Source: Ancistrus triradiatus
Lineage: Eukaryota; Chordata; Actinopteri; Siluriformes; Loricariidae
Direction: 5' to 3'
NCBI GenBank assembly: GCA_025084515.1
Contig: JAJAGP010000097.1
Coordinates: 787,996 to 851,995 of the forward strand
Length of the DNA stretch: 64,000 bases
The notes beneath the pieces were generated by a model. It made no database searches and was not told where the DNA came from. It saw only the letters and a program-made list of their open reading frames with translations. The first letter of the stretch is position 1. Each line of letters starts with the position of its first letter. Positions 36,004-47,580 of this stretch are shown in pieces. A program made the translations under genes and the position numbers.

Positions 36004-36151
36004 GAACTGTGGTAGCCTAGCGGGTAAGGTACTGGACTATGGACTAGAAGGTCCAGGGTTCAAATCCCACCACTGCCAAGCTGCCACTGTTTGCTCCTTG
36101 AGCAAGAACCTTAACCCACAATTGCGTCTGATAAATGCTGTAAATGTAAAT
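36004..36151 (+). repeat. tRNA-derived SINE, plus orientation, tail-deleted
   Basis: CTGTGGTAGCCTAGCGGGTA (A-box region), AGGGTTCAAATCCCACC (B box), CCTTGAGCAAGAACCTTAAC and GTAAATGTAAATG are present. The GTCGCTCTGGATAAG part is missing. It begins exactly where the left inverted-repeat arm ends. Confidence 0.85.
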
Positions 36152-36547
36152 GAGAAGTGATGTTCTTTCATCGCTCCAAAGTGCATTTCTGACACTGGCA
36201 TGCCTATTGTAGCCAATTTCTAGAGTAGACAAGTTCTACAGATACAAAGGCCCACAATAGCTCTTCTGTCAGGTCAGAACCCTTTACCAACAAAGCAGCG
36301 GTGAACCTTAAACCCACACACCCTTTCACTGGAGAACCAAAACACTCTTTCACTGGTCTGTGGTTTGTCCCTCTTCATACCACTGTCAGTAGATACTCAC
36401 CACTGCTGCCACAGAGAACTCCTGCCATTTTATCCACACTGATTTGAAGTCACTCAGGTATTTACGGCTGACCATGTCTCACACACTCACCCAGTTGATT
36501 ATGAGAAACAATTGTTCACTTATTATCTAATATATTCCAGACATTGA

Positions 36548-36645
36548 TATGCGCAGATGTGACAAGCTAATCTGCATTATTCATAATTCAAACTGAATAA
36601 TTTTCACTCATCTGTATACAGTGGTGTACAGTACAATTATCTTCT
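36548..36645 (-). repeat. 98-bp inverted repeat, right arm
   Basis: It is the reverse complement of 35906-36003. The 544 bp between the arms hold the SINE and unassigned sequence. No matching transposon family is known to me. Confidence 0.88.
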
Positions 36646-37239
36646 TCTCTCTGCATATCCCTGTTTGTTACTAAATTGGGCTCAGAGGACAGGGTTAGCT
36701 ATGATACGCACCCCTGCAGCAGAGATGAAACAGTGCAAGCTTGTTGAAACAGGATTTGAACACTCAGCCTTTAAATCTGTAGTCCAGAACCCTAATGTCT
36801 AAAAATCATATGTGGTGCAGGAATGCACCACTGGGATTCGAACGCGGAATATCCTGTATTACACAGAGCCATCATTGGTATTTCTATTTCCAAGATTAAA
36901 CAGTTATTGGCCTTACCTCCTAATGGTTAATCTAGGAAGTTTCAAAAGGCGTTGAAAAAAAAAATCAACATTATTCTGAACCCTCGCCTTCTGGCTTGAA
37001 CACATCATCATAAAATGTTGTTGACAGCGACTGTCAAAATGTCTATTTGCCTATTCCCATCCTTGCATTTATGCTGACGATTTCCTCCAATCCCAGTTCT
37101 ATTATGCTGATGTGCAAGGGGATTAAAGGAATTGGCAAAGCAGGCAAGGCACTCGAAGATCTCTGTGAAAAATGGACTCCACACTGCCTCTGCAGAACTA
37201 ACTGCCGCTAATGTATAACATGGGCAAATTGCTGAGGAC
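36646..37239 (-). repeat. Possible SINE-like remnant region
   Basis: On plus, GGATTTGAACACTCAGCC (near 36752) and GGGATTCGAACGCGG (near 36834) are complements of tRNA B boxes. CATCTCTGCTGCAGGGGTGC-type sequence is also seen on the minus strand. I read it as one or two decayed tRNA-derived repeats up to about 36880. The rest is plain intron. Confidence 0.4.
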
Positions 37240-37640
37240 TCTTTTCCCATTTACATTCTCATAACACAGCTGAATCCTTCGAACGGCTCATTACTGCTGT
37301 TTAAAATGAGGAAAAAGGCTGCTTCTCAATCCAATATATGAGAATTGAAGCTTATTACAAAAATGTGCAGCGAGTTGAGAGGCCGTCAGATCTATTCCCT
37401 TAAGGAGGAGAGGATTTCAGCACTAATCTAAAACAAAGACACATCATTTCACTTGAGCTGAAGAGAGAAAATAATCACGAGTGGTGCCATTATGTCTAAT
37501 TGAACTGAATGGTTCTTGCCCTTTCACATGTAGTGCCACATAATTTGAAGGTCGTTCTGTTTGCATTTCATAATCTTCAAAAGACGGCACAACCACACAG
37601 TCGCAGAATTACTCATTTCAACACCAGTCCATCACAGGGA
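37240..37640. promoter_or_regulatory. Candidate conserved noncoding element
   Basis: A repeat-free block with CpGs (CCTTCGAACGGCTC, GTGCAGCGAGTTGAGAGGCC, AATCACGAGTGG) and TAATTG/TTAT homeodomain-like cores. Function is inferred. Confidence 0.3.
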
Positions 37641-38309
37641 CAGCAGAGGTAATATTTTGGAATTAATTCAAAACTTTTAGATTATATAAGGCTGAATAGC
37701 TTTTCACCATTTTACACTCATCTTTCATTAAGTAGGCGCTGCACTCATTAATGTCTGCCCATGTCAAGGACATGCAGCAAGCAAACAGTCAGATCTCATG
37801 ACCAGACCACTGGGTGAACTAGCAACTAGACTGTTGGGCACTCACGACTCACCGATGCCAGAGGGCAATAAAGACTTGTGGAGTTCAAACTGAGGCTGCA
37901 TAACGACTGATGAAAGTGAATTAGACTTTAGAACAAGGGAAGAATGTGAATGGCTGGATATGTGTGAATAGATTACCTGGTAACTATAATATATATGGTT
38001 GGATCGTACATCTTGAGCTTTCAAAATGTTAAAAAAGTATCAATGGTGTACAGTACAGTGCTTTGGCGGTAGCACCCCCTTTCACTATTGAGAGTGACAG
38101 ACACTGCAGGCACCAGCATGCCTCTGAAGATTGAGCAGTAGATTTATTCTGATTCAAAGTTAATAGTAACATCCGCTTATAGTAATTTAGTAATATGCAC
38201 AATTTGTTTATGTTCATGCATTTGGGCTCATGCAATTTTTACATGCTACTAGAGTTATTTACACTACTACACTACTAAGCTTATTACCACCCAGCACTTT
38301 TAGGGACTA
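37641..38309. other. Intronic spacer
   Basis: No feature recognised. A short AACCCTAACCC-like patch adjoins the next element. Confidence 0.5.
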
Positions 38310-38885
38310 TATAACAATAACCCTAACCCTTGGAGTAATATTCCATAGCCAGCTGAATTTCTCTGCTTATATTGCCAAACGGGCCCAGTCATGCAAGTAC
38401 CTTCTTGTTGTATCAAAACCAGATTACCGCAATGCTCTTTTGGCAGGTCTTCTCATGCATATAAACAGACCCCTGTAGCTGATTCAGAATGCGGCAACAC
38501 GTCTGGTTTTCAATTTAGCAAAGTTTTCTCATGTTACCCCGCTACTGTGCTCATGTCACTGGCTCCCTGTAGCTGCCCGCATAAGATTCAAAACCCTGAT
38601 GCTTGAACACAAAGCCAAAAATTGATCCTAAAGGATCTAATCATCACGCTCTGTACCTCGTGCCCTTCAAGGCACAACCTTGGCTCGAGTGGACCCACCA
38701 CTCAAAATCAAAGGAAAGAAAGAAGAGCCAAGACTCTTCTGTGTACCTTCACTCAAGTGTTGGAATAAACTTCCATTGTCATTCCATGTCTGAATGGCTG
38801 AATCACTTGGTTGTCTTCAAATAGTGACTTGCCTCTTCACTCAGCACTTAAGCAAAGACTTAAAACTGTCCTTACACATTTAATT
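38310..38885 (+). pseudogene. LINE (L2/CR1/Rex1-like) ORF2 C-terminal fragment
   Basis: Across frames it reads KPDYRNALLAGL, then LIQNAATRLVFNLAKFSHVT, then PLLCSCHWLPVAARIRFKTL, then RLFCVPSLKCWNKLPLSFHV. This is the conserved 'LDYCNALLAG...QNAAARLV...HWLPV..RI.FK' region at the C-terminal end of jockey-superfamily non-LTR reverse transcriptases. Frame changes and stops show it is dead. The tail ends near CTTAAAACTGTCCTTACACA. Confidence 0.85.
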
Positions 38886-39595
38886 AAATGAAGATGAGCA
38901 ATACTCCTGGTGTCTGTTGTTATTCAGAAACACTACAGTACTTTGTAAAACCTTAAATCTTTTGTTATTCATGACATATTTTTGACATAGTTTCCGAATA
39001 ATAAAGACGTACATATAGTTTTTATTTTCATATCAGGATATTACACAGCAGAACATTTTATTATTTTGTCCCAGTGCTTTTAAATCAAATTATATTCAAA
39101 AGAACAAAACTCACTTCATTTTTATTTATAAGATCCACTACTTTGTGTATTGTATTGAGTTTGGTGAGTATAAACTCTCATGGATCCTGTTCATCTTTCT
39201 CAAATTTACACAACTAGACAAAGAAGAAAATACAGTTGTCATGTGAATCCATGCATCTAGAGTGTACAACAACATTGGGCATCACAGAAGGAGCAAAATG
39301 AGAAAAGAAAAATGACAAATAGTTGGAAACCTGTACAAACTTTTTGCCCTGCTCTCTGTCACATTTACTCATTTGCTTGTTCCCTGCCTGTATGCACTGA
39401 GAGGTGGAATCAGCTGAACATATGGTGAGTTATCATCACTTGAAACACCCTACTTGCACAGCGTCTGGCACCTGCACTGCTCTCCTGCATCACTCTGTTC
39501 TGATAACCTCACTTCAGCCCAAAATGTTGTCACTTTCGTCTGCTCTGAACTGAATCACTTTAGACTCTGGACCGCTGGGACTTAATTGCCAGACA

Positions 39596-39597
<2 letters not shown>
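38886..39597. other. Intronic spacer
   Basis: No feature recognised. Confidence 0.5.

Positions 39598-39661
<64 letters not shown>
39598..39661. repeat. (TA)n microsatellite
   Basis: An uninterrupted run of about 32 TA units, directly against the next Tc1 terminus. Confidence 0.95.
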
Positions 39662-39663
<2 letters not shown>

Positions 39664-39664
<1 letters not shown>

Positions 39665-41059
39665 AAGTGGTGCTTGAAAGTTTGTGAACTCTTTAGAATT
39701 TTCTATATTTCTGCATAAATAGGACCTAAAACATCATCAGATTTTAACACATGTTCTAAACAATAAAGAGAACCCAGGTAAACAAATGAGACAAAATATC
39801 ATACTTGGTCATATATTTGCTAAGGAAAATGATCCAATATTACATATTAGTGAGTGGCAAAAGTATGTGAACCTTTGCTATCTGGTGTGACCCCCCTGTG
39901 CACCAATAACTGCAACTAAATGTTTCCTGTAACTGCTGATCAGTCCTGCACACCGGCTTGGAGGAATTTTAGCTCATTCCTCTTTACAGAACAGCTTCTA
40001 CTCTGGAATGTTGGTGGGTTTCCTCACATTAACTGCTCGCTTCAGGTCCTTCCACAACATTTCCATTGACAGTTTCCTTTAGAATTCTCTGATATAATTC
40101 AGAATTCATTGTTCCATCAATGATGGCAAGCTGTCCTGGCCCAGATGCAGCAAAACAGGCCCCAACCATGATACTACCACCACCATGTTTCACAGATGGG
40201 ATAAGGTTCTTATGCTGGAATTCAGTATTTTCCTTTCTCCAAACTTAACACCTTTCTTTTAAACCAAAAAAATGTATTTTGGTCTCATCCATCCACAAAA
40301 AAATTCTTCCAGTAGCCTTCTGGCTTGTCCACATGATCTTTAGCAAACTGCAGATGAGCAGCAATGTTCCTTTTGGAGGGCAGTGGCTTTATCCTTGCAA
40401 CCCTGCCATGCACACCATTGTGATTCAGTGTTCTTCTGATGGTGGACTCATGAACATTAACATCAGCCAATGTGAGAGAGGCCTTGCTTAGAAGTTACCT
40501 TGGGGTCTTTTGTGATGTCATCAACTATTACATGCCTTGCCCTTGCCATGCCTTTCCCGAACAACGGTATTGAATTTCCTCCATTTGTACACAATCTGTC
40601 TGACTGTGGATTGGTGGAGTCCAAACTCTTTAGAGATGGTTTTCTAACCTTTTCCAGCTTGATGAGCATCAACAACTTTTTTTCTGAGGTCCTCAGAAAT
40701 CTCCTTTGTTCGTGCCATGATACACTTCCACAAACGTGTTATGAAGAGCAGACTTTGATAGAGCCCTGTTCTTTAAATAAAACAGGGTGCCCACTCACAC
40801 CTGATTGTCATCCCATTGATTGAAAACACCTGACTCTAATTAACCTGCTAATCCTAGAGGTTCACATACTTTTACCACTCACTAATATGTAATATTGGAT
40901 CATTTTCCTCAATAAATAAATGACCAAGTGTAACTTTTTTGTCGAATTGTTTAACTTTGTTCTCTTTATCTACTTTTAGGACTTTTGTAAAAATCTGATG
41001 ATGTTTTAGGTCTTCTCTATGCAGAAATATAGAATATTCTACAGGGTTCACAAACCTTC

Positions 41060-41064
<5 letters not shown>
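39664..41064 (-). mobile_element. Tc1-like element, family A copy 2, internally deleted
   Basis: The left terminus CAAGTGGTGCTTGAAAG follows the TA microsatellite. The right terminus ends GGGTTCACAAACCTTCACTG against a TG/TA microsatellite. Inner inverted repeats (TAAAGAGAACCCAGGTAAAC) are present. Confidence 0.88.
39858..40718 (-). pseudogene. Tc1-like transposase, family A, catalytic core deleted
   Basis: It starts at 40718 with MARTKEISEDLRK. It retains the helix-turn-helix region and MADVNVHESTIRRTLNHNGV followed by HGRVARIKPLPSKRNIAAHL. Near 40066 the sequence jumps from the [10 protein letters not shown] part straight into the C-terminal coding, removing about 190 bp that carry DNDPKHT and NPIE. 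It is therefore catalytically dead. Confidence 0.85.
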
Positions 41065-41111
<47 letters not shown>

Positions 41112-41126
41112 CATATATACATATAC

Positions 41127-41173
<47 letters not shown>

Positions 41174-41214
41174 TATGTATGTATATATATATATACACAC
41201 ACATGTTTGTCTAT
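41065..41214. repeat. (TG)n(TA)n compound microsatellite
   Basis: About 22 TG units to 41109, then TA-rich repeats with ATAC and GATATG interruptions. Confidence 0.95.
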
Positions 41215-41244
41215 GATAACTACAATACTACAATAAATAATTAC

Positions 41245-42570
41245 TAGAGATGCAACGTTACTATGTTGAAAATGGCAAAAAATAAATAAATAAATAAATG
41301 AAGCACTTTCGGTGTTCGGCTGAATAAGTGAAAAGACCGAATAATTTATTCTGAACAATGATGTTTTTGCTTGTGTGGAAGCAGGGCTCTACAGTGTGAG
41401 CATTTTGTTCGCATTTGCACAAACAAATGCTAATGGAATATTTATTTAGTAGCACTTGAATGAAATAAGATCTTGACCTGAGTGTTCATCGGGTCTGTCT
41501 CATTACCTATTGAGTGCCCTCGCTGCGTACTTCCTATGTGGGGTGTTCTGGCTGTAAAGCTTCTTAACCAACAATGGTTAATGAGACAGTCTACTGTGTT
41601 ACTGATTGCGTTACTGCTTGTTTACGCCATCTGCACAAACACTAGCAAAGTGTTACAGGTCTATATTCTAGTCTTTGCCGTTTAATGAAATCTGTATCTT
41701 TCCTTAAAGCTTCTTTTTGGAGGAACATCATAACATGAGGAACAGATGAAATGTACACAGAAGCTTCAAGTCCTCCCACAACATTTCAATTGGATTAAGG
41801 TCAGGACTTTGCCTTGGCCATTCCAAAACATTAACTTTATTCTTCTTTAACCATTCTTTGGTAGAACGACTTGTGTGCTTAGGGTCGTTGTCTTGCTGCA
41901 TGACCCACCTTCTCTTGAGATTCAGTTCATGGACAGATGTCCTGACATTTAGAATTCTCTGATATAATTCAGAATTCATTGTTCCATCAATGATGGCAAG
42001 CCGTCCTGGCCCAGATGCAGCAAAACAGGCCCAAACAATGATACTACCACCACCATGTTTCACAGATGGGATAAGATTCATATGCTGGAAGCTAATATCA
42101 GGACTAACATTAGGGGAGAATGTAATCCCTTCTGTATGAGATCTGTGATTTAGCACATTTAGCTGGTAACTGGGCATAAATGAACTTATTAAAACTAACA
42201 ATATGTGAAATTTATTAAAAACATTTACATAATTACATACATATTTAACACTTGAGTCCCAGAACAACAGGTGCAATGTAATTCAAGCTTTGGATTTTAA
42301 GTCTTCCACGTAATCCTTCATTTAAATGTTATACATACGTAGGTACAAACTCTTTAAAATAAAATAAATAAATGCATTATTTTATAATGCATAATTTGTA
42401 TGCATTTCTTGAAGAGAAAGACAAAAATACATTTGGGTTATGTAATTTTTGCAATGGTGAAAAAAGTGGAAAAATTAATGAAAAACTCTGAAAAACCATA
42501 CGCAGTATTCAGGCCAAATGTTTCAATTTGTTCAATTTCAACCACAAATTTTCATTTCTGTGCATTCCTA
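41245..42570. mobile_element. hAT-like nonautonomous element with imperfect 8-bp TSD
   Basis: The left end TAGAGATGCAACG and the right end, reversed TAGGAATGCACAGAAATG, are inverted repeats of the 'GATGCACCGAA' hAT type. The internal phrase TTTCGGTGTTCGGCTGAATA is typical of this class in fish. The flanks ATAATTAC (41237-41244) and ATAATAAC (42571-42578) match at 7 of 8 positions. A Tc1 family A fragment lies inside. Confidence 0.72.
41760..42090 (-). pseudogene. Tc1-like transposase fragment, family A copy 3
   Basis: An open minus-strand segment reads [20 protein letters not shown], then [19 protein letters not shown], then [20 protein letters not shown] and [15 protein letters not shown]. 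The second Asp and the Glu with DD34E spacing are intact. Both ends are missing, as is the first-Asp block, so it is an isolated catalytic-core fragment inside the hAT-like element. Confidence 0.88.
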
Positions 42571-42819
42571 ATAATAACAGAAACAGACATAATTGTGGTG
42601 ATACCCATAATGTAACGTTTGTTAAAAAATAGTCAGGCAGTGTCAGTTGGAGGGAAAAAGATACATATTCTTTTCATTTAGAAACTTGAACCGTTCCAAA
42701 ATATTTGTGTAACTTAGACTATGCACATTCTGTTTTATAGTTTTGTAGACACATTTTATTGCAGGTGATTCACAGCATGCACCACCCAGTTATTAGCATT
42801 TACAAGTATAAATGCTTAA

Positions 42820-43400
42820 CCCTTACCTCAACGTTAACCCCTAGCACTGAATCCTAATCTTAACCCATGATCCTTGCTAATTATTTTGACCATGAACACT
42901 AACCCTAATCCTAATATTACAAATCATATCCCAAACCTTATGCCCAAAGATTGTTCCTGAGTTATTATATGCCTTTCTCTCCCCGATTTGGTCTTCCAAA
43001 TTAACCAGAGGGCCAGTGAACTGTAAGTGCCTCCACACAACTTGTAGGCACCAACTGCTTCTTTTCACCAGCAGGAGACTGACTTCTATGGCAAGAATGA
43101 ATTGTGTGGAGGAATGGACAATGCATGCTATGTCCATCTATCAGCTTTGCAGTCACGTCTAGTTTCCAGCCATCTCTCCCTCACACATGGCCAGTTGTGT
43201 CTGTGCAGTGTTCAACCGGAGGCACTGCTAAGACACTCAAAAATGGATATCCGTATTGACTAAACTAACAAAATAGACTGATGCAGCACGAGTTCTAAAT
43301 ATCTCTAATCCTATCCCTACCTTAATCCAAACTACAGTTAACCCTAACTCTATCAGTTACTTTTACCAAAATGTTATCGTTAACCCTTAACCATTACCTC
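42820..43400. repeat. Degenerate CCTAA-rich low-complexity region
   Basis: Scattered TTAACCCTTACC, ACACTAACCCTAATCCTAAT and GTTAACCCTAACTC phrases. They are not tandem TTAGGG arrays, so not a telomere. Confidence 0.6.
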
Positions 43401-43474
43401 AATCTCAATTCCTAATCTCTAACAACACATCTTAATAAAAGTATTAAAATGTAGAGTTCATGTAGATCATTTTA

Positions 43475-43478
43475 TATT

Positions 43479-43513
<35 letters not shown>

Positions 43514-43530
43514 CTTTAGTTATTATTATA
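43475..43530. repeat. (ATT)n microsatellite
   Basis: About 10 perfect ATT units, then interrupted ones. Confidence 0.9.
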
Positions 43531-45250
43531 TTATTTACCAGGTGTAAATAAGTCTTTGGTCTAGCAAACAATGTATTGGTGGCAAAGATTCTTGCTTGTT
43601 TGTATTTGTAATGATTTCTTTGCTTTTATGGAAATGCATTTATGCCGCTGGTGGATGGGAGAATGTAGGAATCTTAAATAAATACATATTACAAGTAGCC
43701 TACTCATTTTTGAATGAATATTGAATCAGAGACAAAATCTTGAGTAGAAGAAAGAAGGGGCAAAGCTGTCTAGGTTCTGTCATGTGGAGTGTTGAACATG
43801 AACATGAACATTCAGCTTACCTAGAACTAAATTCGTAACACCACATTTAATAGGGTATTGGCAAAATGCATCATGCCAGTCCTGCTTCAGCTGCAATTTT
43901 CATTCTTTTGTGACACTGCAAAATCAGCACCGAATCCAAACTTCATTTGAAGGACATTCTGGGACTCTTTCATATTTTCATTTTCATGTTTTTGCTTTTG
44001 TCTCTCAAATTCTTATCATCTAGACAACAAACAGTTCCACTGGGCTTAACAATAGCTTTAGTGTCGCTCCCCACATCGCCACATCACAGCATCATGTCCC
44101 TCGCTCCTCCTTCTGCCAGATCCGCTTTTCTCTGCTGAATTAATCCAAAGATTCTCTGTCACCTTTCTACTCCAAAAAAAAAAAAGCCAACTGAAGCATG
44201 TACCACACAAAGTATCAACCTAAGCTGTCCTAGTTTTAAAACACTAATGCTTCCACTTCTCAGCAGTTACGGTGATCTCTCTTTCAAAGATCCCAGTAAT
44301 GCTGATCCCAGTGGAACATATCCACATCCCTGCAGTATCTGTAATCTTTACTGGTGACATTGGTTTGTTTTTTTTCTGTCCTCTAACAAATGGCATTTGC
44401 TTGCCTCTAAATCACACAGTTGCCAGCATTCTTGCAGGTGCTTGGAGAGATTTGTTTTCGAGATTGTGCCGTCACAGCAGGACTGTGATTGGCAAAAGCT
44501 TGTTAAACCAAAATCTGACTAAAATGTAAATGGCAGAGCTGAACTATTGGCTGTGAGACTGTGTTTCATCACCCCAGGCTTCACCTTCCTTGAACACCAA
44601 TGCCAATGCAAGCTACATTTCAACTATTTCGAACATAACAGCAGGGTGATGTGGATAGCAGGGACTGTTGTATTGGTTTATGATCATCTGTAAAAATCAT
44701 TTATATAATATGTCTGTAATAGTTTTAAGTTAACCTCACATATGGATGCACCTCAATCATTTTAGCTATACAAGCACCATTTAATGACCATCTGATCAAC
44801 GTCCGTTCGCTGTAAGGACTCACATCTTAAGAAATATAACAAATTGTAATTGGAAATAAAAATCAGTCTTTTGACTCTGAATGTGGTGGTTGTAAACAGG
44901 CGGTCAAATTAAAAAAGTTTTAGCATGCATGTCATACTTTGAAGTTCTGTTTACATATTTGTTATTTAATTTATTTTCATGAATATTGACTTACTTTACA
45001 TTAACTATATGTATAAGTAGAACTACGTTCCAGTCTGTGTTGCGCATGGACATTTTTAGGTGTCGCAAATTTTCTCTGCCAAGCAGAGACGTGAAACAGA
45101 AAAGTTTGTGCTCTGCTTAACACTACAAGCACCGTGCCGGTTTCACCAACATATACCTAGAAATGCAGAGTGCTGATCATCTGACTGCTGTGTAGCTCTT
45201 AAACTTATATACCTACTTAAAAGTGTTTACAATGTGATACTGCATTGCCT

Positions 45251-45962
45251 GGTTGCAGTTTGCCATATTAAAACCCAGGCGAACCGTGAAAACAAAAGTA
45301 TAAAGGGTTTTAGGACCCAATTGCAGTTAGCTCTAGATGGAAATGGTAAACGAAAATGTAAATAAAAGAAAAGAAATAACAAAAGGAAAATAAACACAGT
45401 GGCTGAGGATAGAACCCTAGGCGGATGCGTGGGTAATAACTGTGTTAACCCAACGTGCCACTCAGCCACTGAAGAAAAAGAAAGGATGAATGAAAAGACG
45501 AATTGACGTCAGCGCAGTGTCTTTTCAAACCACAACATTAAGGGGGGCACTACTTCCCCCGAATCGCAGTGGAGGAGGGTGACGGCGCAAGAGGGAGGAG
45601 GCGGAGCACAGTGAAGTCGGCAACCGTGAGCAAAAATGCTGTCCCTGCACTAAGACTAAGCCCTAACGGTTACCGGGTAGCCTCCTGACTGCCCATTGCT
45701 GGTGATCTATAAATCGCCAGCTTCTTCTTTCCCTAACAACAAAAGCGCTTGCGAAAAGACAGTGAGGGTCAGGAACGCCAGTGGCAAAAGACATCACGTC
45801 AAGTGAAGCGAGGATGCGACATAGTGTGCTTAAATAGCCCAACCAACAGGTGTCGCCACTTGCGTGCATGGCATCAAACGAGGGCTGGAGCATGCACACG
45901 CTGCAATATGAGTCAACGCTGACCTCCAGCGTCACAAGCCAGGGTCAGCGTGACTCCTAACA
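45251..45962 (-). mobile_element. Solo LTR related to the gag-only element
   Basis: TGCCT flanks both ends exactly (45246-45250 and 45963-45967). Its start, GGTTGCAGTTTGCCATATT, aligns with TGTTACGGTTCGCCATATT of the LTR at 28615. It shares AAAGGGT(..)GGACCCAA(G)TTGCAGTTAGCTC-type sequence, ends GACTCCTAACA, and has TATTTAAG on the sense strand (45829-45836). It is 712 bp. No internal sequence remains, as expected after LTR-LTR recombination. Confidence 0.85.
45397..45471 (-). other. tRNA-like fold in the solo LTR
   Basis: On the sense strand CAGTGGCTGA pairs with TCAGCCACTG. Inside are TGGCACGTTGGGTTAAC (A-box-like) and AGGGTTCTATCCTC (B-box-like). It occupies the same LTR position as 28808-28888, although the loop sequences differ. 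Confidence 0.55.
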
Positions 45963-45967
45963 TGCCT

Positions 45968-46267
45968 GTTCTGGAAATTAGTGTCCATTTAAGTGGAATC
46001 ATTCCCTCTTGGTTGTGTGCAGCCAGCAAGGTTTATTTAAGTTAATATTCCATTATGCACATTTATATTTTGCTTCCACAATGTGTGTGATTATTAATGT
46101 GTGCTTGTTCTGTACATTGTCAAGTGAACTTATTTGAACATTTCGATGGTGGATTTGATGACTGTGAAGTACAATAAGTGCAAAAGAATAAACAAATCCA
46201 TCAGTAACTGCAGAACTGCATTGTGTTTTTCCTGGAGGGAGTGATATTATAGATAGAATGCTACATA
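45968..46267. other. Intronic spacer
   Basis: No feature recognised. Confidence 0.5.
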
Positions 46268-47580
46268 CAGTGGGGGAAAAAGTATTTAGTCAGCCACTGA
46301 TTGTGCAAGTTCTCCTATTTAGAAAGATGAGAGAGGTCTGTAATTTTTATCACAGGTACACTTGAGAGACAAAATTAGAAAAAAAATCCAGGAAATCACA
46401 TTGTATGATTTTTAAAGAATTTAATTGTAAATTATGGTGGAAAATAATTATTTGGTCAAAACAAAAGTTCAACACGATACTTTGTAACATAACCTTTGTT
46501 GGCAATGACAGAGGTCAAACGTTTCCAGGTTTGCACACACTGTAGCTGGTATTTTGGTCCATTCCTCCATGCAGATCTCCTCTAGAGCAGTGATGTTTGG
46601 TGCAACATGGACTTTCAAATTCCTCCACAAATTTTCTATGGGGTTGAGGTCTGGAGACTGGCTAGGCCACTCCAGGACCTTGAAATGCTTTTTACGGAGT
46701 CACTCCTTCGTTGCCTGAGCGGTGTGTTTGGGATCATTGTCATGCTGGAAGAACCCAGCCATGTTCCATCTTCAATGCTCTCACTGATGGAAGGAGGGTT
46801 TTGGCTTAAAATCTCACGATACATGGCCCCGTTCATTCTTCCCTTAACATGGATCAGTGGTCCTGTCCCCTTGGCAGAAAATCAGCCCAAAAGCATGATG
46901 TTTCGACCGCCCCCATGCTTCACAGTAGGTATGGTGTTCTTGGGATGCAACTCAGCATTCTTCTTCCTCCAAAAACACGATGAGTTGAGTTTTTACCAAA
47001 AAGTTCTAGTTTGGTTTTCATCTGGCCACATAATATTTTCCCAGTCCTCTTCTGGATCATCCATATGCTCTCTGGCAAACTTCAGACGGGCCTGGACATG
47101 TACTGGCTTAAGCAGGGGGACATGCCTGGCACTGCAGGATCTGAGTCCCTCTCGGCGTAGAGTGTTACTGATGGTAGCCTTATTACTTTGGTCCCAGCTC
47201 TCTGCAGGTCATTCATCAGGTCCCTCTATGTAGTTCTGGGATTTTTGCTGCCTGTTCTCATGATCATTTTGACCCCACGGGATGAGATCTTGTGTGGAGC
47301 CCCAGATCGAGGACAGAAGAGCTTCTTAAAGATGATGTTACAGGTCTGTGAGAGCCAGAAATCTTGTTTGCTTGTGGGTGACTAAATACTTATTTTCCAC
47401 CATGATTTACAATTAAATTCTTTAAAAATCCTTCAATGTGATTTCCTGGATTTTGTTTTTCTCATTTTGTCTCTCATAGTTGAAGTGTACCTATGATGAA
47501 AATTACAGACCTCTCTCATCTTTCTAAGTAGGAGAACTTGCACAATAAGTGGTTGACTAAATACTTTGTTTGCCCCACTG
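46268..47580 (-). mobile_element. Tc1-like element, family B copy 2
   Basis: TA flanks both ends (46266-46267 and 47581-47582). The termini are CAGTGGGGGAAAAAGTATTT and TTTGTTTGCCCCACTG. The inverted repeats match the copy at 7787. The length of 1,313 bp is shorter because the transposase N-terminus is replaced by unrelated-looking sequence around 47290-47370. Confidence 0.92.
46490..47300 (-). pseudogene. Tc1-like transposase, family B, N-terminally deleted
   Basis: Minus frames retain the first-Asp block as WPDENQ (near 47020), MNGAMYREILSQNPPSISES, a DND-type region ([13 protein letters not shown] shifted frame) and the [15 protein letters not shown] end. The start codon and first helix-turn-helix are missing. 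An open frame of 208 codons on the opposite strand is its shadow. Confidence 0.8.

Larger units (their letters stand above)
42579..45245. other. Intronic stretch
   Basis: It has a degenerate AACCCTAA-rich region (about 42820-43400), an (ATT)n repeat (43475-43530) and no recognised exon. The 42950-43240 segment looks like a repeat body of unknown family. Confidence 0.5.

Noticed and set aside
36830..36860. A genuine tRNA gene (GATTCGAAC on plus)
   Set aside because: Only a B-box-like complement is seen. No cloverleaf or acceptor stem can be drawn around it, so I treat it as a SINE remnant.
41019..41358. Open frames of repeated His-Thr, Cys-Val or Ile-Tyr
   Set aside because: They are translations of the TG and TA microsatellites.
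42820..43400. Interstitial telomere repeat
   Set aside because: CCTAA-like phrases are irregular and not in a head-to-tail 6-bp array; low-complexity sequence is a better description.
46607..47233. A 208-codon plus-strand open frame
   Set aside because: It is the antisense shadow of the family B Tc1 transposase on the minus strand. The matching phrases read as transposase only on minus.
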